Source: Dermanyssus gallinae
Taxonomy: Eukaryota > Arthropoda > Arachnida > Mesostigmata > Dermanyssidae
Direction: 5' to 3'
Assembly (NCBI GenBank): GCA_003439945.1
Contig: QVRM01002377.1
Coordinates: 310,001-374,000, forward strand
Length of the DNA stretch: 64,000 nucleotides
Notes under the pieces: generated by a model
The model's input: only the letters and a program-made list of their open reading frames with translations
What the model was told of the DNA's origin: nothing
The model's database searches: none
Position numbers and translations under genes: made by a program
Shown: positions 42,970 to 55,760 of the stretch, in pieces
Layout of the letters: each line of letters starts with the position of its first letter
Position numbering within the stretch: the stretch's first letter is position 1

Positions 42970-44418
42970 AAATTCCCAGTGCTAGGTATACCAAAGGGGA
43001 ACTGGCGCTTCGGCTTATCTGACATATAAGCATATAGGCATATAGGCGCATCTTCCTTTTAGGAACTCTAGCAAAAGAAGTGAAAGCACACGGCTTGCGG
43101 TAAAAGTATGATACGGGCACACACGGACGCATAGCTCTGTGTGAATTGGGTCGGGATTAAGGAATGACGCCAGACACGCATGCGCTCCGGTATCAGGGTT
43201 AAGCACGCAAAGTGAAAAATCTGGCGGGTGAGCCCTGCCAAGTGATGCTGAGGGAATATCAATATACGGTATCCATGTTTCAGAAGATGCTAATCCCTCC
43301 GAAACCGAAATTAGCAACGTTCGTAAAACGGTGGCTTACTGCAGCTACTAAGATATTAATTCCTAAGCTGGAGCGTAGTTATACGAATATGAAACTTCAT
43401 GCTAATTTATATAAGCGAGAAGCCAATACATATATCATGTAAACGGCAATAATTTAGTGGTGGAATCATTTAAATAGCTGATAAAAGTGCACAGTGCCAT
43501 TTGTTCAGCTAGAGTGGATGAGAAGCGTTTAATATGCATGGTCGAGGTGCAGTTGGAAATCTGAATTGCATTTAAATATCGTTCGGAGCTGCTTGCAACA
43601 ACTGTCACGTCTACACTAGGTGTATAGTTGTCTTAGCACAGGTGTGTATGAAAATTATTCCTGACACTTCTCGTTTTACTTGCGACAATTCGTAGCAAAT
43701 TGCAACTGAATGTATTTAAAATAAGGAACTATATGTTGGGTCTGCTGATTCAATCGACGCAATTCAATGCAATACGTCATCATTGAAAACGGTTGTAAAA
43801 GTCATCACATTGCTGAATTTGGAGGGACGCTTGCCAAGCAAAGGTGTGAGTCACAATAGCTGTCATGCAGTTTCAGTTGGCTGAATAAAAGCGCCGCTCC
43901 GTACTGTATTTGATCTCACAATAAGATATGTAGTCTATCTTCTTGTTGTGCCGCACAAATTGCTTTATTAACTTAAAGATCCACTTGTGGCTGGAAGTCA
44001 GCTAACGCTGAAAGGATTTCTATCGGATTTCTGGCAACATGGCTGTGCTTGGCAACTCTTTTCACAAATCAATTCTGGACTCGTTCAAGCAACAAAATCT
44101 CGTTGTGAACGAATGATATCCAAACGTGTGCACATTTACTCCACTTAAGTGAAATAAGAGCGTAACAGAGAAAAGAGATAATACCATTTCGGGGGCATGC
44201 GTGCGCAGTTTTCGAATTTTCGAGTTTTGCGCAATGGAAATATCCAGGTAACGCATTTATAAAAATATTGTAATACAGTAGAGTTTAGCGACAAAAAAAT
44301 GATAAATAACACTAATACCCATTTAAATATGTCTGATTCTAATTCAAACTCTGTTAGTCTATTACACAGTGCTTTAATATTTATTTTTGAATATTTAGCT
44401 AAACTTATTGCATTTCAC

Positions 44419-44423
<5 letters not shown>
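42970..44423. other. Unassigned stretch
   Basis: No transposon domain or tRNA-like structure was recognised. Composition is ordinary. Confidence 0.45.

Positions 44424-44463
<40 letters not shown>
44424..44463. repeat. (TA)n microsatellite
   Basis: Pure TA tract just upstream of mariner remnant M6. Confidence 0.95.
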
Positions 44464-44467
<4 letters not shown>

Positions 44468-44608
44468 GGGGCATATCGGCAAGTTTTAGTGTTTTAAATT
44501 GCCGCCAGACCAAAACCATCTTGCTTAGAAGCGCCCTTCGTCAGCCACACACAGGCGTTTATTGTTTGAGTTTGGTTCAAATTTGGGCTACTTTTAAGAA
44601 GCTGATAA

Positions 44609-45480
44609 TGGAAGAACAAAAAACTTGCGTCAAGTTCTATTCTAAAAACCAAATCATATTTTCAAAAGTGGTAGAAGTGTTATTAACTGCTAATGGTGAT
44701 CAGACAAACACTCTGTACCCGTGGCATCGTCGATTTCGCGGCGAACGTGAAGTGATTGAAGATGACCCCCGTTTGGGAACCCTTCGACGTCAATAACAGA
44801 AAAAAAGTTCCTTATATCTTACTCAACAATCGGCGATTCATTGTCAGGGAGATAGCTAATAAATTGGAAATATCCTGTGGATCAGTTGTAACAACTTGAC
44901 CGATATTTTATGCGTCAGGAGACTGACAGCGAAGTTCGTTCTAAAAATATTGAATTTTTAGCAACATAATGCATGTCGGGAAATGTACAAACGAAACCTT
45001 TATGCAACAGCAGAAAACCTTAAATATGTTTGAGAGCGTGATTACAAGAGACGGGTCATCGGTATGTTGTGACGACATTGCGACCAAATCCGAATCCTCC
45101 CAGTGATACTTTCAGCTTGAAATTTCGAGATAGCAAATCCAAAAACAAAGTTATTTTGACTGTTATTTTTCAACTAAAGGGGGAGCCATATTCCACGAAT
45201 TTTTGTCACGTGGGATTACGGTCAATTAAGAATTCCACCAAATTTTAAGATAATTTTCGAGAACGTCTGAGGCAAAATTGCCCGAACTCTGGACAAACAA
45301 GTTGAATAAATTGAAGGATTATTTGATGAAATATTCGATTTCTTTATTTTTGCAACCTTCCAATTTGCTGTGCGACTTTTTCTGTTGGCGCATGTGCATT
45401 GGGGCGGTCGGAAACTATCTTGAAGCGAACATAAGCACTTTGGAAGATTAAATGTATTTTATGTTTTATAAATCTTTTTT
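44609..45480 (+). pseudogene. mariner transposase remnant (M6)
   Basis: Starts MEEQKTCVKFYSKNQIIFSK, VVEVLLTANGDQ, WHRRFRGEREVIEDDPRLG, the N-terminal DNA-binding half of a SETMAR-type mariner. VREIANKLEISCGSV follows. Then IATKSESSQ, HEFLSRGITVN, LPELW and finally YSISLFLQPSNLLCDFF with most catalytic residues unrecognisable. There are many stops. The frame from 44,299 that runs into it through the TA tract is an artefact. Confidence 0.75.
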
Positions 45481-45759
45481 AGAACTGTTCGATCAACATT
45501 GGGAGTAATACACTCGACGCGGTTAAAGTTATCCAAAGCCTTACCGAATTTCAAGGTTAACATTACTTATTGTTATTTCTGTGATTGCTAGATATTCTTT
45601 GCTAGCATGCTTTAAACTAAAATCCTAAAAGTCAACCCGGTCTTTACCATGTCGGATGTGACGAGTTTGCTCGAGACGTATGTCGTTATCTATGGTCGAC
45701 GTCTCTGCGCATCCTTATCGGAGGGCATGAAGAGGCCCCGAAAAGGCTCATTATTACCC

Positions 45760-46065
45760 TTCCACGGTATTCTTTGCATACAGGCCGCACATGACTGTTT
45801 TGGAGCCTGACCACTCTGTTTTATGGCTTAATCGCAAGAAAGTGGATCGCCTTGCGGACAGATGCTCATTGCCAAGATATTGACGAAAGTGTGGTCAGAC
45901 AGGCCACCTAGCGACTGCTTGCTTAATACTGCACGCTCCGTCAACCGCGAGGACCTATGACACCAGGTCTAATATTAATCCAAATCTGTATTTTGCTAAG
46001 GAGAAGAACCGCTTTATCATAGAAGCCAGGAAGTACCAGGTCAGAGTGTGTCACCCTTCCTTTTC
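45760..46065 (+). pseudogene. Solitary gag-like LINE ORF1 fragment
   Basis: In one frame: VFFAYRPHMTVLEPDHSVLW, DRLADRCSLPRY, a stop, RKCGQTGHLATACLI, then FAKEKNRFIIEARKYQVRV. It aligns with VFLRYQAHQVVLEPDQPKLC, HFADRCTMVQICTKCGTPGY and RERNRIILEARTLQQVKV of the ORF1 at 33,783. Most knuckle cysteines are lost in the first and third knuckles, while the second keeps C-x4-H-x4-C. No matching ORF2 is visible directly downstream. Confidence 0.7.
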
Positions 46066-46700
46066 CTTGATTTTAGGTGGATGAAATCTGCTTTCGAATT
46101 CCAGTTGTCAGTCTTTTCCCGCACTGAGAAACGGGTGGCAAAAAGCGCGACGGTGCGCTTCGTTCGCACACGGAAGTCCGCCAAGAGGAAGATGTTCAGC
46201 CATCGAAGTCCTACCGGATCTTCTGCGCTTCGTCACTGTACTTCGCGGTATTGGCTCCGACGCGGCGAAACTCCTCCAGAGACTCACTAATACGTTATAG
46301 CTTCTTCTTGGTCTCCTGCTCGCGATACAAAGCCTCCAGGCCCCGCCGTAATGGCCAGTCACGACTGCTCTGCTCTTTCTTGTCCGCCAGGAACTAAACA
46401 ATTCTTAATGGAAGATGATAACTTGGAGACACCCGGGCCATGCAAGGTAGGTGAAGGAAGTAACTCACTAGAGGCTTCGACCAAAATTACATGCTTGGCA
46501 GAGATCCCCTCAGAGGCCAGTCAAGCTATCTTGCGCGATATGCACCAGCGGCCCTGCTGAACCTGTCATGTAAACATCATTAGAGCGTTAGGACCATTTC
46601 CTAGATTCTATTAAGTCATGCTTGCTGGCGGACGGTAGAGGTGCGGCTGTAGCTGACCTTGCTGAACTCTTACCTGCTCAACATGGAACTTCAGCTCTAA
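46066..46700 (+). other. Possible continuation of the ORF1 fragment, otherwise unassigned
   Basis: Open stretches exist on both strands (46,048-46,290 plus, 46,108-46,401 minus). No motif was recognised. A weak Leu/Ala-rich segment near 46,630-46,690 (ADLAELLPAQH) could be an ORF1 tail. Confidence 0.25.
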
Positions 46701-48110
46701 AGCCTGGGCACTCCTACTAGTATTAAAATAAGGATTGGGGCTTCTCTTGGCACCCTGAGCCGGCCCGCGCTTGTGGCGTTAAGGTCGCAGTAGGATGGCT
46801 GGATAGGGCTATTCCTAGAGGAGGCCAATAGAAAATGCATATTTACGCTTCAGGCCGGTAGAAGATATATCTTTACGCTTCAAGCCGGTAGAAGATATAT
46901 CTTTACGCTTCAATCGTCCAAGGTCGTCGCTCCCAGTTTGGGCAGAGCATCTGATAAAATAATGGCGCTTGCTTCATTTATGTCAGTAGGGCCAGCGAAT
47001 CGTGGAAAAGTCGTCGTCGTGCACAACGGTCTTTACGCTTTCCGGAAGCCTCAACAGCAGGATCCCGTCGCAAGTCAGATTCCGTAGAATCGGGCCAAAA
47101 AACGGAGCCCTGTGGCACACCGGCTGCCACATTGTGCTGGCTTTGCCTTATTATTAACTTTCTGTCTTAGTTAGGGGGTAGTCCCATCTCGGCCCGTTAG
47201 CCTGTAAGCGTTATGGCCGAGACTATCTTCGCCCGAAATTTAGATTGGTGTCAAGATGGCGAACGACCCTGTCTCCTGCACGGCAGACGCGGAGTTCTAC
47301 AGTACGTTAAGCGCAAGAACCGGCAGTTACGTATCCCAGACTGAAACACATAGAGTGCTAGGGAGTGTACTACTTAGTCTAGAAGGGGCATACGCCCCTC
47401 AGATATACCGCCGCTAGGAGAAGTATTCGGGCCCGGCTGTAAAAATATTAGCTACCTGGGCGATGTAAGCCGCCCTGGTCAGCCCGGTGTCCAAATTCAC
47501 CTCCCAGTAGTAAGCATGTCTCGTCACACGGATCGAATGTCCTACCAGCTTTAGAGGAATGGGTCTACTTCCGGCCTGTGTGGAATAAGACCTTTATTTT
47601 TTGGGGGGGCAGCTGGAGTTAATTCAGCTTCATCCATCAATGGCGAGAGTCTCAACGTCGTCGGAAAGGGAAAACTGCAAAACTCCATTATAAATTAAGT
47701 TCCAAAAAACAGAGCCCAGAGCGGAGCCCTGCGGCATACCCGCAGTCACCTAGTATGACCTGGCAGTTAACAGTGCTAGAAGCACTTTCGACGTCGAGTA
47801 GTATGAGCAATATAAACAAGTGCATCTTAAAGAAATCCGTTAGCTCCTCGATCGCGCGGCTAAATACTCAGTTAACGGGCCCTGACCGGTCGACCTGAAT
47901 ATTCGTCTGGTGCCTGACCATAAAAGTGGTAGTTTATAACGTCGTTCTTATGGACAGTAGTCACCACCGAATCTTTAGCTCCAGCCAGATGACCGGTGCC
48001 GCCGCTTGGGGCAACCATGGTTCAAACAAACCTCAAAAAATCCAGACATGGTATAGCTCTGTGTAACTCTGGACCGGGAATTGTATAACGATGCGGGGTA
48101 AGACGGTGAG
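46700..48110 (-). pseudogene. R1-like LINE reverse transcriptase, heavily decayed
   Basis: The minus strand near 47,740 reads AGMPQGSALGSVFWNLIYNG then VLQFSLSDDVETLAI, the RT motif B region (GxPQGS-LGP-LWN-YDG). The preceding part near 47,830 has LLALLTARSY. A second, separate VPQGSVFWPD lies near 47,110, with IKEASAII-like sequence below it, so two overlapping or tandem fragments are likely. Stops occur every 10-30 codons. No intact motif C was found. Confidence 0.6.
46831..46920. repeat. 30-bp tandem repeat, three units
   Basis: Units start at 46,831, 46,861 and 46,891. The core of each is TTTACGCTTCA followed by GGCCGGTA-like and GAAGATATATC sequence, with the third unit incomplete. TTTACGCTT recurs once more near 47,031. 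It lies within the decayed LINE. Confidence 0.85.
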
Positions 48111-48885
48111 TTTGACAACGAAAGCCGCGAGTCAATGCGTCAATTCTCATAGGAATTTATAGAGCGGAGTCAACACCTACCCTCAATGGTGGATTCGCCA
48201 CGAAGGGTACACACTATAAAACACGCTGTCAAAGTCCCCTAAGCCAAGGCGTCGAGATTGGATGTTCACTCTCAACTATGGTCAGCGTGAGACAGGATTT
48301 TAATCTAAGCCTAGCCAATAAGAACTAGGCTCAGCCTACCTTTCCCCTTAGACTCGGCAGCTAGCTGCCACGCTGGGTTGCTATAGGCCTCAGAGGGTAC
48401 TGTCCAGCACATCAGCCCGCGGACAACTTAGGACCCTCTGGCTTTTTTGCAGCAGAATGAAAGCATAGCAAGAACGGCACAGTACGGTGAACGAGATTCT
48501 GGTTGGGGTCTGCAATTCGGTTCTAATGCTGTGCATCCGACAACTAGCCGTGCTCTTGAGAAAGGAGAGAAAGAAACCCGGAGGATCTCACCCTTATCTG
48601 CCTTAAGAAGGGGAAGGCGCTTGTTTGGTATGCCACGATAACCGACACCTTTGACCCTTGAATTTGGACGCTAGTGCATCTACCGCTAGCGCCGCGGGGG
48701 AGTCTGGCCAGAAGCATGCTCACTCATTCAAAATTTTAGAAAATAAATAGAACTGGCGGCAGGGGAGGAAAGGGCTCTTCAACGTCTGTCTGTTCCAGCA
48801 AATATCACTGGCGGTCCAGCGCAGAAATGCGGCGCACAACAAGAGGACAGGCTCGACTGATAGAGCTCGAGTATAGAAATAAATA
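48111..48885. other. Unassigned stretch
   Basis: No recognised feature. The ORF at 48,447-48,641 has no known motif. Confidence 0.4.
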
Positions 48886-49718
48886 TACTGGCATGCTGGC
48901 AAGCTCTTCGCGCAATTTACGGTCGACGTAACCGGTCTTGTGAGAACGCAATTCGTGAACTTGTGCCATATTTTCATAGTAAAGCTAACAACAAGGCCTT
49001 TTGCGCACCTCAGCCTGGTGTATTTGAAGATCGGATCAGCGATATATAAGAGATGAGGGATTTAGCTGACGTACGGACTTAAGCCTACAAACAATTAGGA
49101 GCAGCTAAACTTTCTCAATTGGGCTTCCGTGATGATGCAGCGTGAAGCCGATGTTATGAAGAAAATGATCTTTTCCGACAAAGCCTTTTTATGACTAAAT
49201 GAATGTAGGAATAAACAAAAGTCGCACCTGGGCAACTGAGAACCCTCACGTGATCTACGAAGAGCTATCACAATTTGGTGCGCCCTCTTGTCCTGAGGTA
49301 TCATTAAACTTTATTTAGTCATTCTCCGGCAAATGACGAGCGTTACTGCAACATGGTCTTTAATTGTCTTTGGTCGAATTTCGACGGAATCGACGCGAGT
49401 GAACTCTGGTTCCATCACAATGTACCACAAGCCAGACAGCCGGCAAGACAATTAAGCTTTTGGAGATGAAGTGCCCCGAACGGGGTGTCTCAAGTAGCGG
49501 GGAAATTCAGTGATTTTTATAGTTTTGAGATTTAAAGCCGTTAGACTTTTTCTGTGCACTTTTTGATGAATAAAGTGCGCGCTCGTAATTCCATGACTAT
49601 CAGTGAACGAAAAAATACTATGTCCCATATAAAGCTTGTAAAAACCAAACAATGCTAATACCTCACCAATATCATCAGAAATGGCATTATACCACCAGCA
49701 ATTATACCAATATAACAC
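48886..49718 (+). pseudogene. Tc1/mariner-superfamily transposase (M7)
   Basis: RAIYGRRNRSCENAIRELV (about 48,895), the N-terminal DNA-binding segment. Then MKKMIFSDKAFL (for FSDEAHF, first catalytic Asp present), RNKQKSHLGN, IWCALLS. After frame changes: ANDERYCNMVFNCLWSNFDG, SELWFHHNVPQARQPARQL (for WFQQDGATCHTARQT; the second Asp is lost) and SMTISERKNTMSH. The co-linear order across 800 bp makes the assignment firm. The element ends were not found. Confidence 0.75.
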
Positions 49719-51269
49719 ATATATAAAACATTTTTGTTTAAAACTAATAATGTTCTGCTAAAAATTAGACACCTTCTGATTTCGTATATAACTTTGAATT
49801 TTCAGCATCGGGGTAATATATTGATTATTAAAATAAATATGTATAAATATATACTTGTAAATCAATGATAAATATATACTTACAGTATACACCGTGCGTG
49901 ACTGATGAGCAGTGGGTCTCTTTTCTGCTATTCGGAAAGAATTCATTTACTGTAGTAGAAGTACTGATTTTTAGATTGAGGTTAACGCAAGCGTTTACGT
50001 GTTGGGCGGCCGTCAAATGGAAAATCGCCTAACCGCTGCCGTTAATGTTTGCCCCGCTAAATAGGCGCTTACTACCCGCTGAACTAGCGCTGTGGCGCAG
50101 AAGGACAAGGCATCGACGTTTAAACCAACACGCCGTAGCGTGAAGAGAGCATCGTTTTCGTGACGGACGCATTTATTATTTGTCCGGGAGCGACATTTCG
50201 ACAAAATGCCAGCTGTTGTCGTCTGTAGGAGCAGCAGCCGGTGGGTCGGTCCGTTGGTCGGTGTGACCCGACGTGGCCAGCAGGGGGGAGAGAGGCCAGC
50301 GAATGCGCCAGGCCAAATGACAAACTGCGGACGTCAGCTGTAGGGCCGACCGCCGCCTCTCTGAGCGGGAGAAGCCATTCCTGAGAACCTGTCTCCGTCG
50401 AAAGAACGAAGAGCCTTTCTACGCCTAGCGCGGTGCCGGTTCACTGGCGAAGGATTGGGCAGTCGCAAGCACTACAGAACTAAGGGAAGGGAATGTCTCT
50501 TTGTTCCCCCACTGATGATGGTGATGAAGATGGTGATGATGGGGAACGAGGCCCAACTCGAAATAGGTCGTATCTTGCCGAAGTTTGCTAGGGCACGTCA
50601 CATGCATGCCATACGAAAACGTATTCATGTATAGGATAGTTATACTACAACAGGCGCATCACGCGACCGACCACACGTGCCGCCCCTGCTTGCCAACAGA
50701 CGGACACGACTTAATTTCGGACGGCCGAATGGTGAAGATACAGTATTCGGTAACGGCAGCTAGATAGGCAAGGGAACGTCGAGGTACATGTGCAAGGAAA
50801 AACGTAGCTCTACCATTCGAGGTGCCCCAGTTGAGTTGCACCACCACGGCTACTCTGCGAGCTTTTTGGTAAGTATGTTGTTGCTTACAGAGCTCTGTAG
50901 TGAAATGCACCAACACTAAGTGGAATTGCAACCCCGTAAAATGAAATGTCACGCATGTACTCGTGTTGTGCTGGCAGTTGTACTGTACGACAACGCTAGT
51001 CAATTCTTTCATCAATTCGTATTACAATTGTGTGTAAGTGAACGTGTTCCTTCTCAGCATAGAACAGCACTGGTCATTTCTCTTTATGGTTTTATATACT
51101 CGACTCCGTAGTATCATCCAGAGAGATTTCCTCGAGAATCAGTAAAATCTACGAAAAAAGAAGGACATTTATCTAGATAAACCAGATTCTAGTTAAGCTA
51201 ACATTAACCAGGTCAATGATGACTAGTGAGCGACGTACAAAAGGGAAAGAGTGTAAAATTGTGCAATCT
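49719..51269. other. Unassigned stretch
   Basis: AT-rich to about 49,990, then GC-rich (50,000-50,450) with a GATGATGGTGATGAAG run near 50,513-50,542. No supported gene. Confidence 0.4.
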
Positions 51270-51840
51270 TGTGAAGTGGTCTGTCATGCGCGTTGAGTGC
51301 AGGCCGACCGAGCACGTCACTCCGCTTTAAATGACACCTTTAGTCGCGCACTTGGATCTGCTGGCTTCGCGTGTGTTCTAGAGCCCCCGGGTATTTCGAG
51401 GGATGATGAAAAAAGACCTGATGGTCTGACTTTGACGCCCTTTGAGCGTTACCGCTTGCTTGTTTGGGACGAAACTGTAACCGACTCATAAGCCCTTCGA
51501 TGGTCGGTGCGGACCGAGCAGGTCATGCCTCCAGGTTAGCTAACGCTAACAAACGCAGAAAATACTCAAGCGTTGATTATCCGCACGATTTTTGTCCGTT
51601 GGCGTACGAGACTATGGGAGTTGCAGGCCTCCTTACGCTCAAGCTAATTCAGCGTATCGGTAGAAGCCTTAATCTTTCGACGGGAGACTTAAGAGCATCT
51701 GAATTCTTGTATCAGAGGCTGTCGCTTGACATTCAACGAGAAAATGCAGCGTCTGTTCGGGGCACATTGTTGAACTGGGCTAGCCCTGGGTTAGAGAATT
51801 CGTGATCAGACGCTCGCGCGGAGACAATTGTCCACTCTAA
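51270..51840 (+). pseudogene. RLE-type LINE 3' end (copy E)
   Basis: Starts inside the region after the CCHC motif: RARHSALNDTFSRALGSAGF, ACVLEPPGISRDDEKRPDGL and TLTPFERYRLLVWDETVTDS, containing the nuclease P-D and second Asp. A +1 shift at about 51,488 continues as SPSMVGADRAGHASRLANAN, RRKYSSVDYPHDFCPLAYET and LDIQRENAASVRGTLLNW, stopping at 51,803. The 3' UTR has GAGACAATTG at 51,821. It is 5'-truncated at about 51,285, and one frameshift is the only break in this piece. Confidence 0.85.
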
Positions 51841-52810
51841 AGTGCTAACATAGTAAAGTTATATAAATAAATTTAATATATATCATACAATCTTGTGAAG
51901 TTGCTATATAACGATGTGAAGCCACTGGAAGCCATTACATAGATATGATTTATAAGCAATTACGGCTGTCCGGTAGGTAAACAAGCCTACTGCGTTTAGA
52001 AGACCATGCTTTAGACGTGGACAAAAAACAGAGCTTGGCTATCAAATGCTCAGCGCCTGTTCGTAGTGCATGGTTTAGAGCCGCTTGGATTATTTGCTTC
52101 TAAGTCCATTTTTACGTACCACCCCAGCATATAATATAGGAATTCAGCGAACTCTATAAACACCTTCTATGCCTGAACGATTAGAGGAACCATTAAATCA
52201 AGGGTGATCATCAATCGTGACAAGAAGGGAACTACTATGCAAACGACCGCATCGAAGATGCCAGAAAATGTGAACCAACGGTAATCTTCTGTGTTCTAGA
52301 GTGAACCGTATACAACACATCTAAGGAGTAACCTGGCAGTTCTAAGTTCCATAGCTTAGAAACGGCTTCTAAGCCAAGACTAGTTTATGGTGGTATAGTA
52401 AATAAAATTGACTTCGCGCCCTTACGGTAGACTTTTGAGTTGTGCAAACTAACCAGGTGCAAGTCGTACGCTAATTGACTGCATTGAGGCGTGTCTTATG
52501 TTTGGTTAAGAGCATCGTAGCTCTAATTTATCAGCTCTAGACTTCGCAATCAAAGATTTTGGCTCACTGTTTCCTGTCTTATTGAAAAATAGTCATATAT
52601 TTACTTATGCTTTTCTAAAAATAAATATATCACATATTATATCAGACTTGAAGCTTAATAAATTAAAGAACATTTAACCTATGTTAGTCCATAAAGTAAC
52701 TCTACCCCAAGCTATCTAAAAAGCTTAGAAAATCAGCGAGAGGCGTCCTATACGAGCTAAACTGACTTTTGAAGTTAAAAGAATGTATATTACTTAATTT
52801 ATTTAAGAAA

Positions 52811-52855
<45 letters not shown>

Positions 52856-55060
52856 CCGAAATAAATTAAATAAAATGCATTCTCTTAATTTCAAAAGTGA
52901 ATATATGTATATCGAGTAGTATGTGTAGGTGAACAATGATGAGGTCGTTCGTAAGGGATGAATATAGAATGTTATTTTCGTCATCGTCACGGATTGTGTA
53001 CGATGGTTCCGCATGATGGCCAGAAGCCATCATTTGTGTTCAAGTTTTTTTGCAGTGTCTTTGTTGCGACTGCCGTATTCTAGCTAGGCGGCTTAATCTT
53101 GGGGCTTGTGTCTCCTAAGAATTACCGTCATCCCTGGGGATAGAAATTAAGGCGACGCTAATGATCGATTGAAAGTGTCGATAGCGCGTTAAGCCTTATC
53201 TAGTAGAAAGCGGGTGCCGCCCTTAAAGCATCGTCGCCCGGCTTAATATACTGTCGCCATCTGCCCGCTCAGCGTATTATCAACGTATAAATGGACATTA
53301 TTTAGCTGTCAGAAGTCTGTCCATAAGGGCAGCATGGGTGTGCCCAATATCCCAGAAGATACACAATATAACGTCAGAAAATGTTTGCCAGCCGCTTGTA
53401 ATGACCGTATAACAGGTGTAACTGCCTTATCAGACGCACATTCTCAGCGCGTTTCAATGTAGGGGCGAACCACTAAAATTGCCATATTAATGATTTTTCC
53501 TTGCGATTACACTGTATGGCCGGATACTATTTGCTTTCATTAGGTATATATAATTGTAATGGTCTACATAGTGCGCAAAGTTTAACCGTCTGCAGGTGAA
53601 TCGTCGTCCTAGAAAGAAAATCAGTGCCCCTTGCTTCTTAACCCCACAGAGTCACAGCTTTGACAACAAACTTCACAAATATCGGTATGCGTTCTTTATC
53701 TTCCGCATGGTGTCATACTTGGTCAAACCACACACGGTTGAAGCATTGTCGTAGAATGCAATACAGTAACACAAGAAACTGAGAGACGAATTTATATTCC
53801 TAGGCCTGACGTGTACAATCACGACGCAGCTCTGCAGACAATAAGCGCGACTCTTGATGAGCTGAAATAGAAGAAAAGCAGATATATTTGCCGACCCTCT
53901 GCTCCGCAATTGCCTCGTTATGCTGAATTATGCAGTGCCATTGGCTAGAAAGGCTCCAACATTCGAGACGTAGGATGAATTTGCATCGAACTGTTAGGGC
54001 CTGTCTATAAGCACTCCTTTAGGTATTTAAGTCGATTTTCTTCCACCAGTGAGAGGATGTTTTAAACAGCGGAGTAGCGACTAAGGCTAAAGCAGAAGCT
54101 GGGTAGCATCGCCTTAAATTTCTCTGTCCTCGTGTGAACATCCCTTTTACTTTTCCGCCTTCAAATGACAAACTGTCACGAACTTAACAGGAAAATTAAG
54201 AAACATCTCTCCGGTGTGGCCCGGCATTACATCTTAGGCAACTACTCTACAGTACGAGAGAAGAGATTTTTCAGTTTTGTGTACAGTACTTTTACTCTGT
54301 ATGTTCCACTATAGTTTTCAAAGTTTGAAAAACGTTGCTTTTCTTGTAAGATTTATTTAATAAATTCATTTTAAGTAACAATTGAGATTGAATTGAGATT
54401 TATTTAATGCATTTAATTGAAGTGACAAATGAACTGGACATGTACAGAATCCAAGTGCGCTGTCAAAGTATATTACATTATAATCCTGACCTTGCTCCTT
54501 TGGATTAATATCTGCTCCGCTCGCTCCAACATCCTTGAAAATGGGAACACTGCGAAATTTTGAAACGTAGTAAATGATATGTTGATAATTTGCTTGCATC
54601 GACCAGACAAAACCAGACGTTCTAGCAGAATTGAATTTTTCAACCGAACGAGCGTTGAAAGAAACTCACAGAAAAAAGTGGTATATGCAATATTGATTAA
54701 GGTAATATCGTCAATTATGTAGGAATTCCCAAACTTTCTATTGTTGATGGCCGGTCCTTGGAAGACACCGGTCCGCTGCCTTGGAAGACACCTTCTGCGT
54801 TATATCCCAGCATATTACTCACTCTTCCCTTTGTTCTCACCCGCGTGTTTGTACACAACATGTACTGCATATACAGCAGACCTCCTTTATGTACAAGCAC
54901 ATTTTCATTTAAGTTGGTTTCTTGGTCATAAATTTCTTCAAGCGCTAGATGTCTCTATTCACCGTCGGACGCCGATAGATTTTTATTAAGTTCATTCCAC
55001 GCCTGCTGAATGGTTTAGATGTTGGTGGTGTATGCGTCCAACCTTGGTCTTCACGACGCC
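51841..55060. other. Unassigned AT-rich stretch with (TA)n at 52,817-52,852
   Basis: Apart from the TA tract, no domain, terminal repeat or tRNA-like sequence was recognised over about 3.2 kb. All ORFs are under 85 codons. This is the longest featureless part of the window. Confidence 0.5.
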
Positions 55061-55760
55061 CTACAAGGAGTAATCTGTTAAATTGAGATCTGAACTTCCT
55101 GGAAGACAGCAAGCTTTGTCGATGAATTTGGGAACGCTGTTTTTAACCATCCTGCACAGATAATCCGGTGCGAGCCGGCGCGCCGTCTTGCTGGAAAATC
55201 CAGTGGCCTTCACCAAAGTGACCGGGGAAGAAAAACTTTTTAAGGGTCTCCTATTTACACACTCTGGCCGACACAGTTCTTGACCGATGGAAAACAAGTG
55301 CAGGTGTGCCATTTGAGGTAATTCAGCTCCAAATGATGACTGAAGGGCCCCCACTTGACCGGATATTCTGGCATGCTGCTTCGCTTCTTCCATTCTGCGA
55401 GCAAGCATTTTATCATTTTAGCGAATTACTGTGTGCTGCAGGCCAGCATTTTACTGATCGGACCATAATACTTTCATTTAGTGTCCAGACAGAAAGCGGT
55501 TAAGCATATTTTTGCAGAAACGCAGCCACTTTTTATCAGACGTCATTAGACGTCGGCTGAATCGATGCTTATATCGCCAGAGAGGTAGGCTGTGTCGTAC
55601 GTCTGTTTTTCTCATTGCCCCATTCCTACGCCTACTTCTCGAGCCAGCTAAAGTTGAGACACCGTCGAGTTTCTAGCCACTAACTTACGTACACGATCAG
55701 CGAGTTGTGCTCTTCTAACAGCCAATCGGATCAGGGACAGTCTTCGAATTTTCCCAAGTC
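55061..55760 (-). pseudogene. Tc1/mariner-superfamily transposase (M8)
   Basis: Minus strand from the top: RVRKLVARNSTVSQ, then LMTSDKKWLRFCKNMLNRFL and MKVLWSDQ (first catalytic Asp). Below that, WIFQQDGAPAHRIICAGWLK (second Asp in QQDGAPAH) and FIDKACCLPGSSDLNLTDYS (for WPPSSPDLNPxDY). QQDGAPAH and SSPDLNPxD point to a lineage different from M1-M7. Frameshifts separate the blocks. No terminal repeats were found at 54.9-56.0 kb. Confidence 0.75.
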
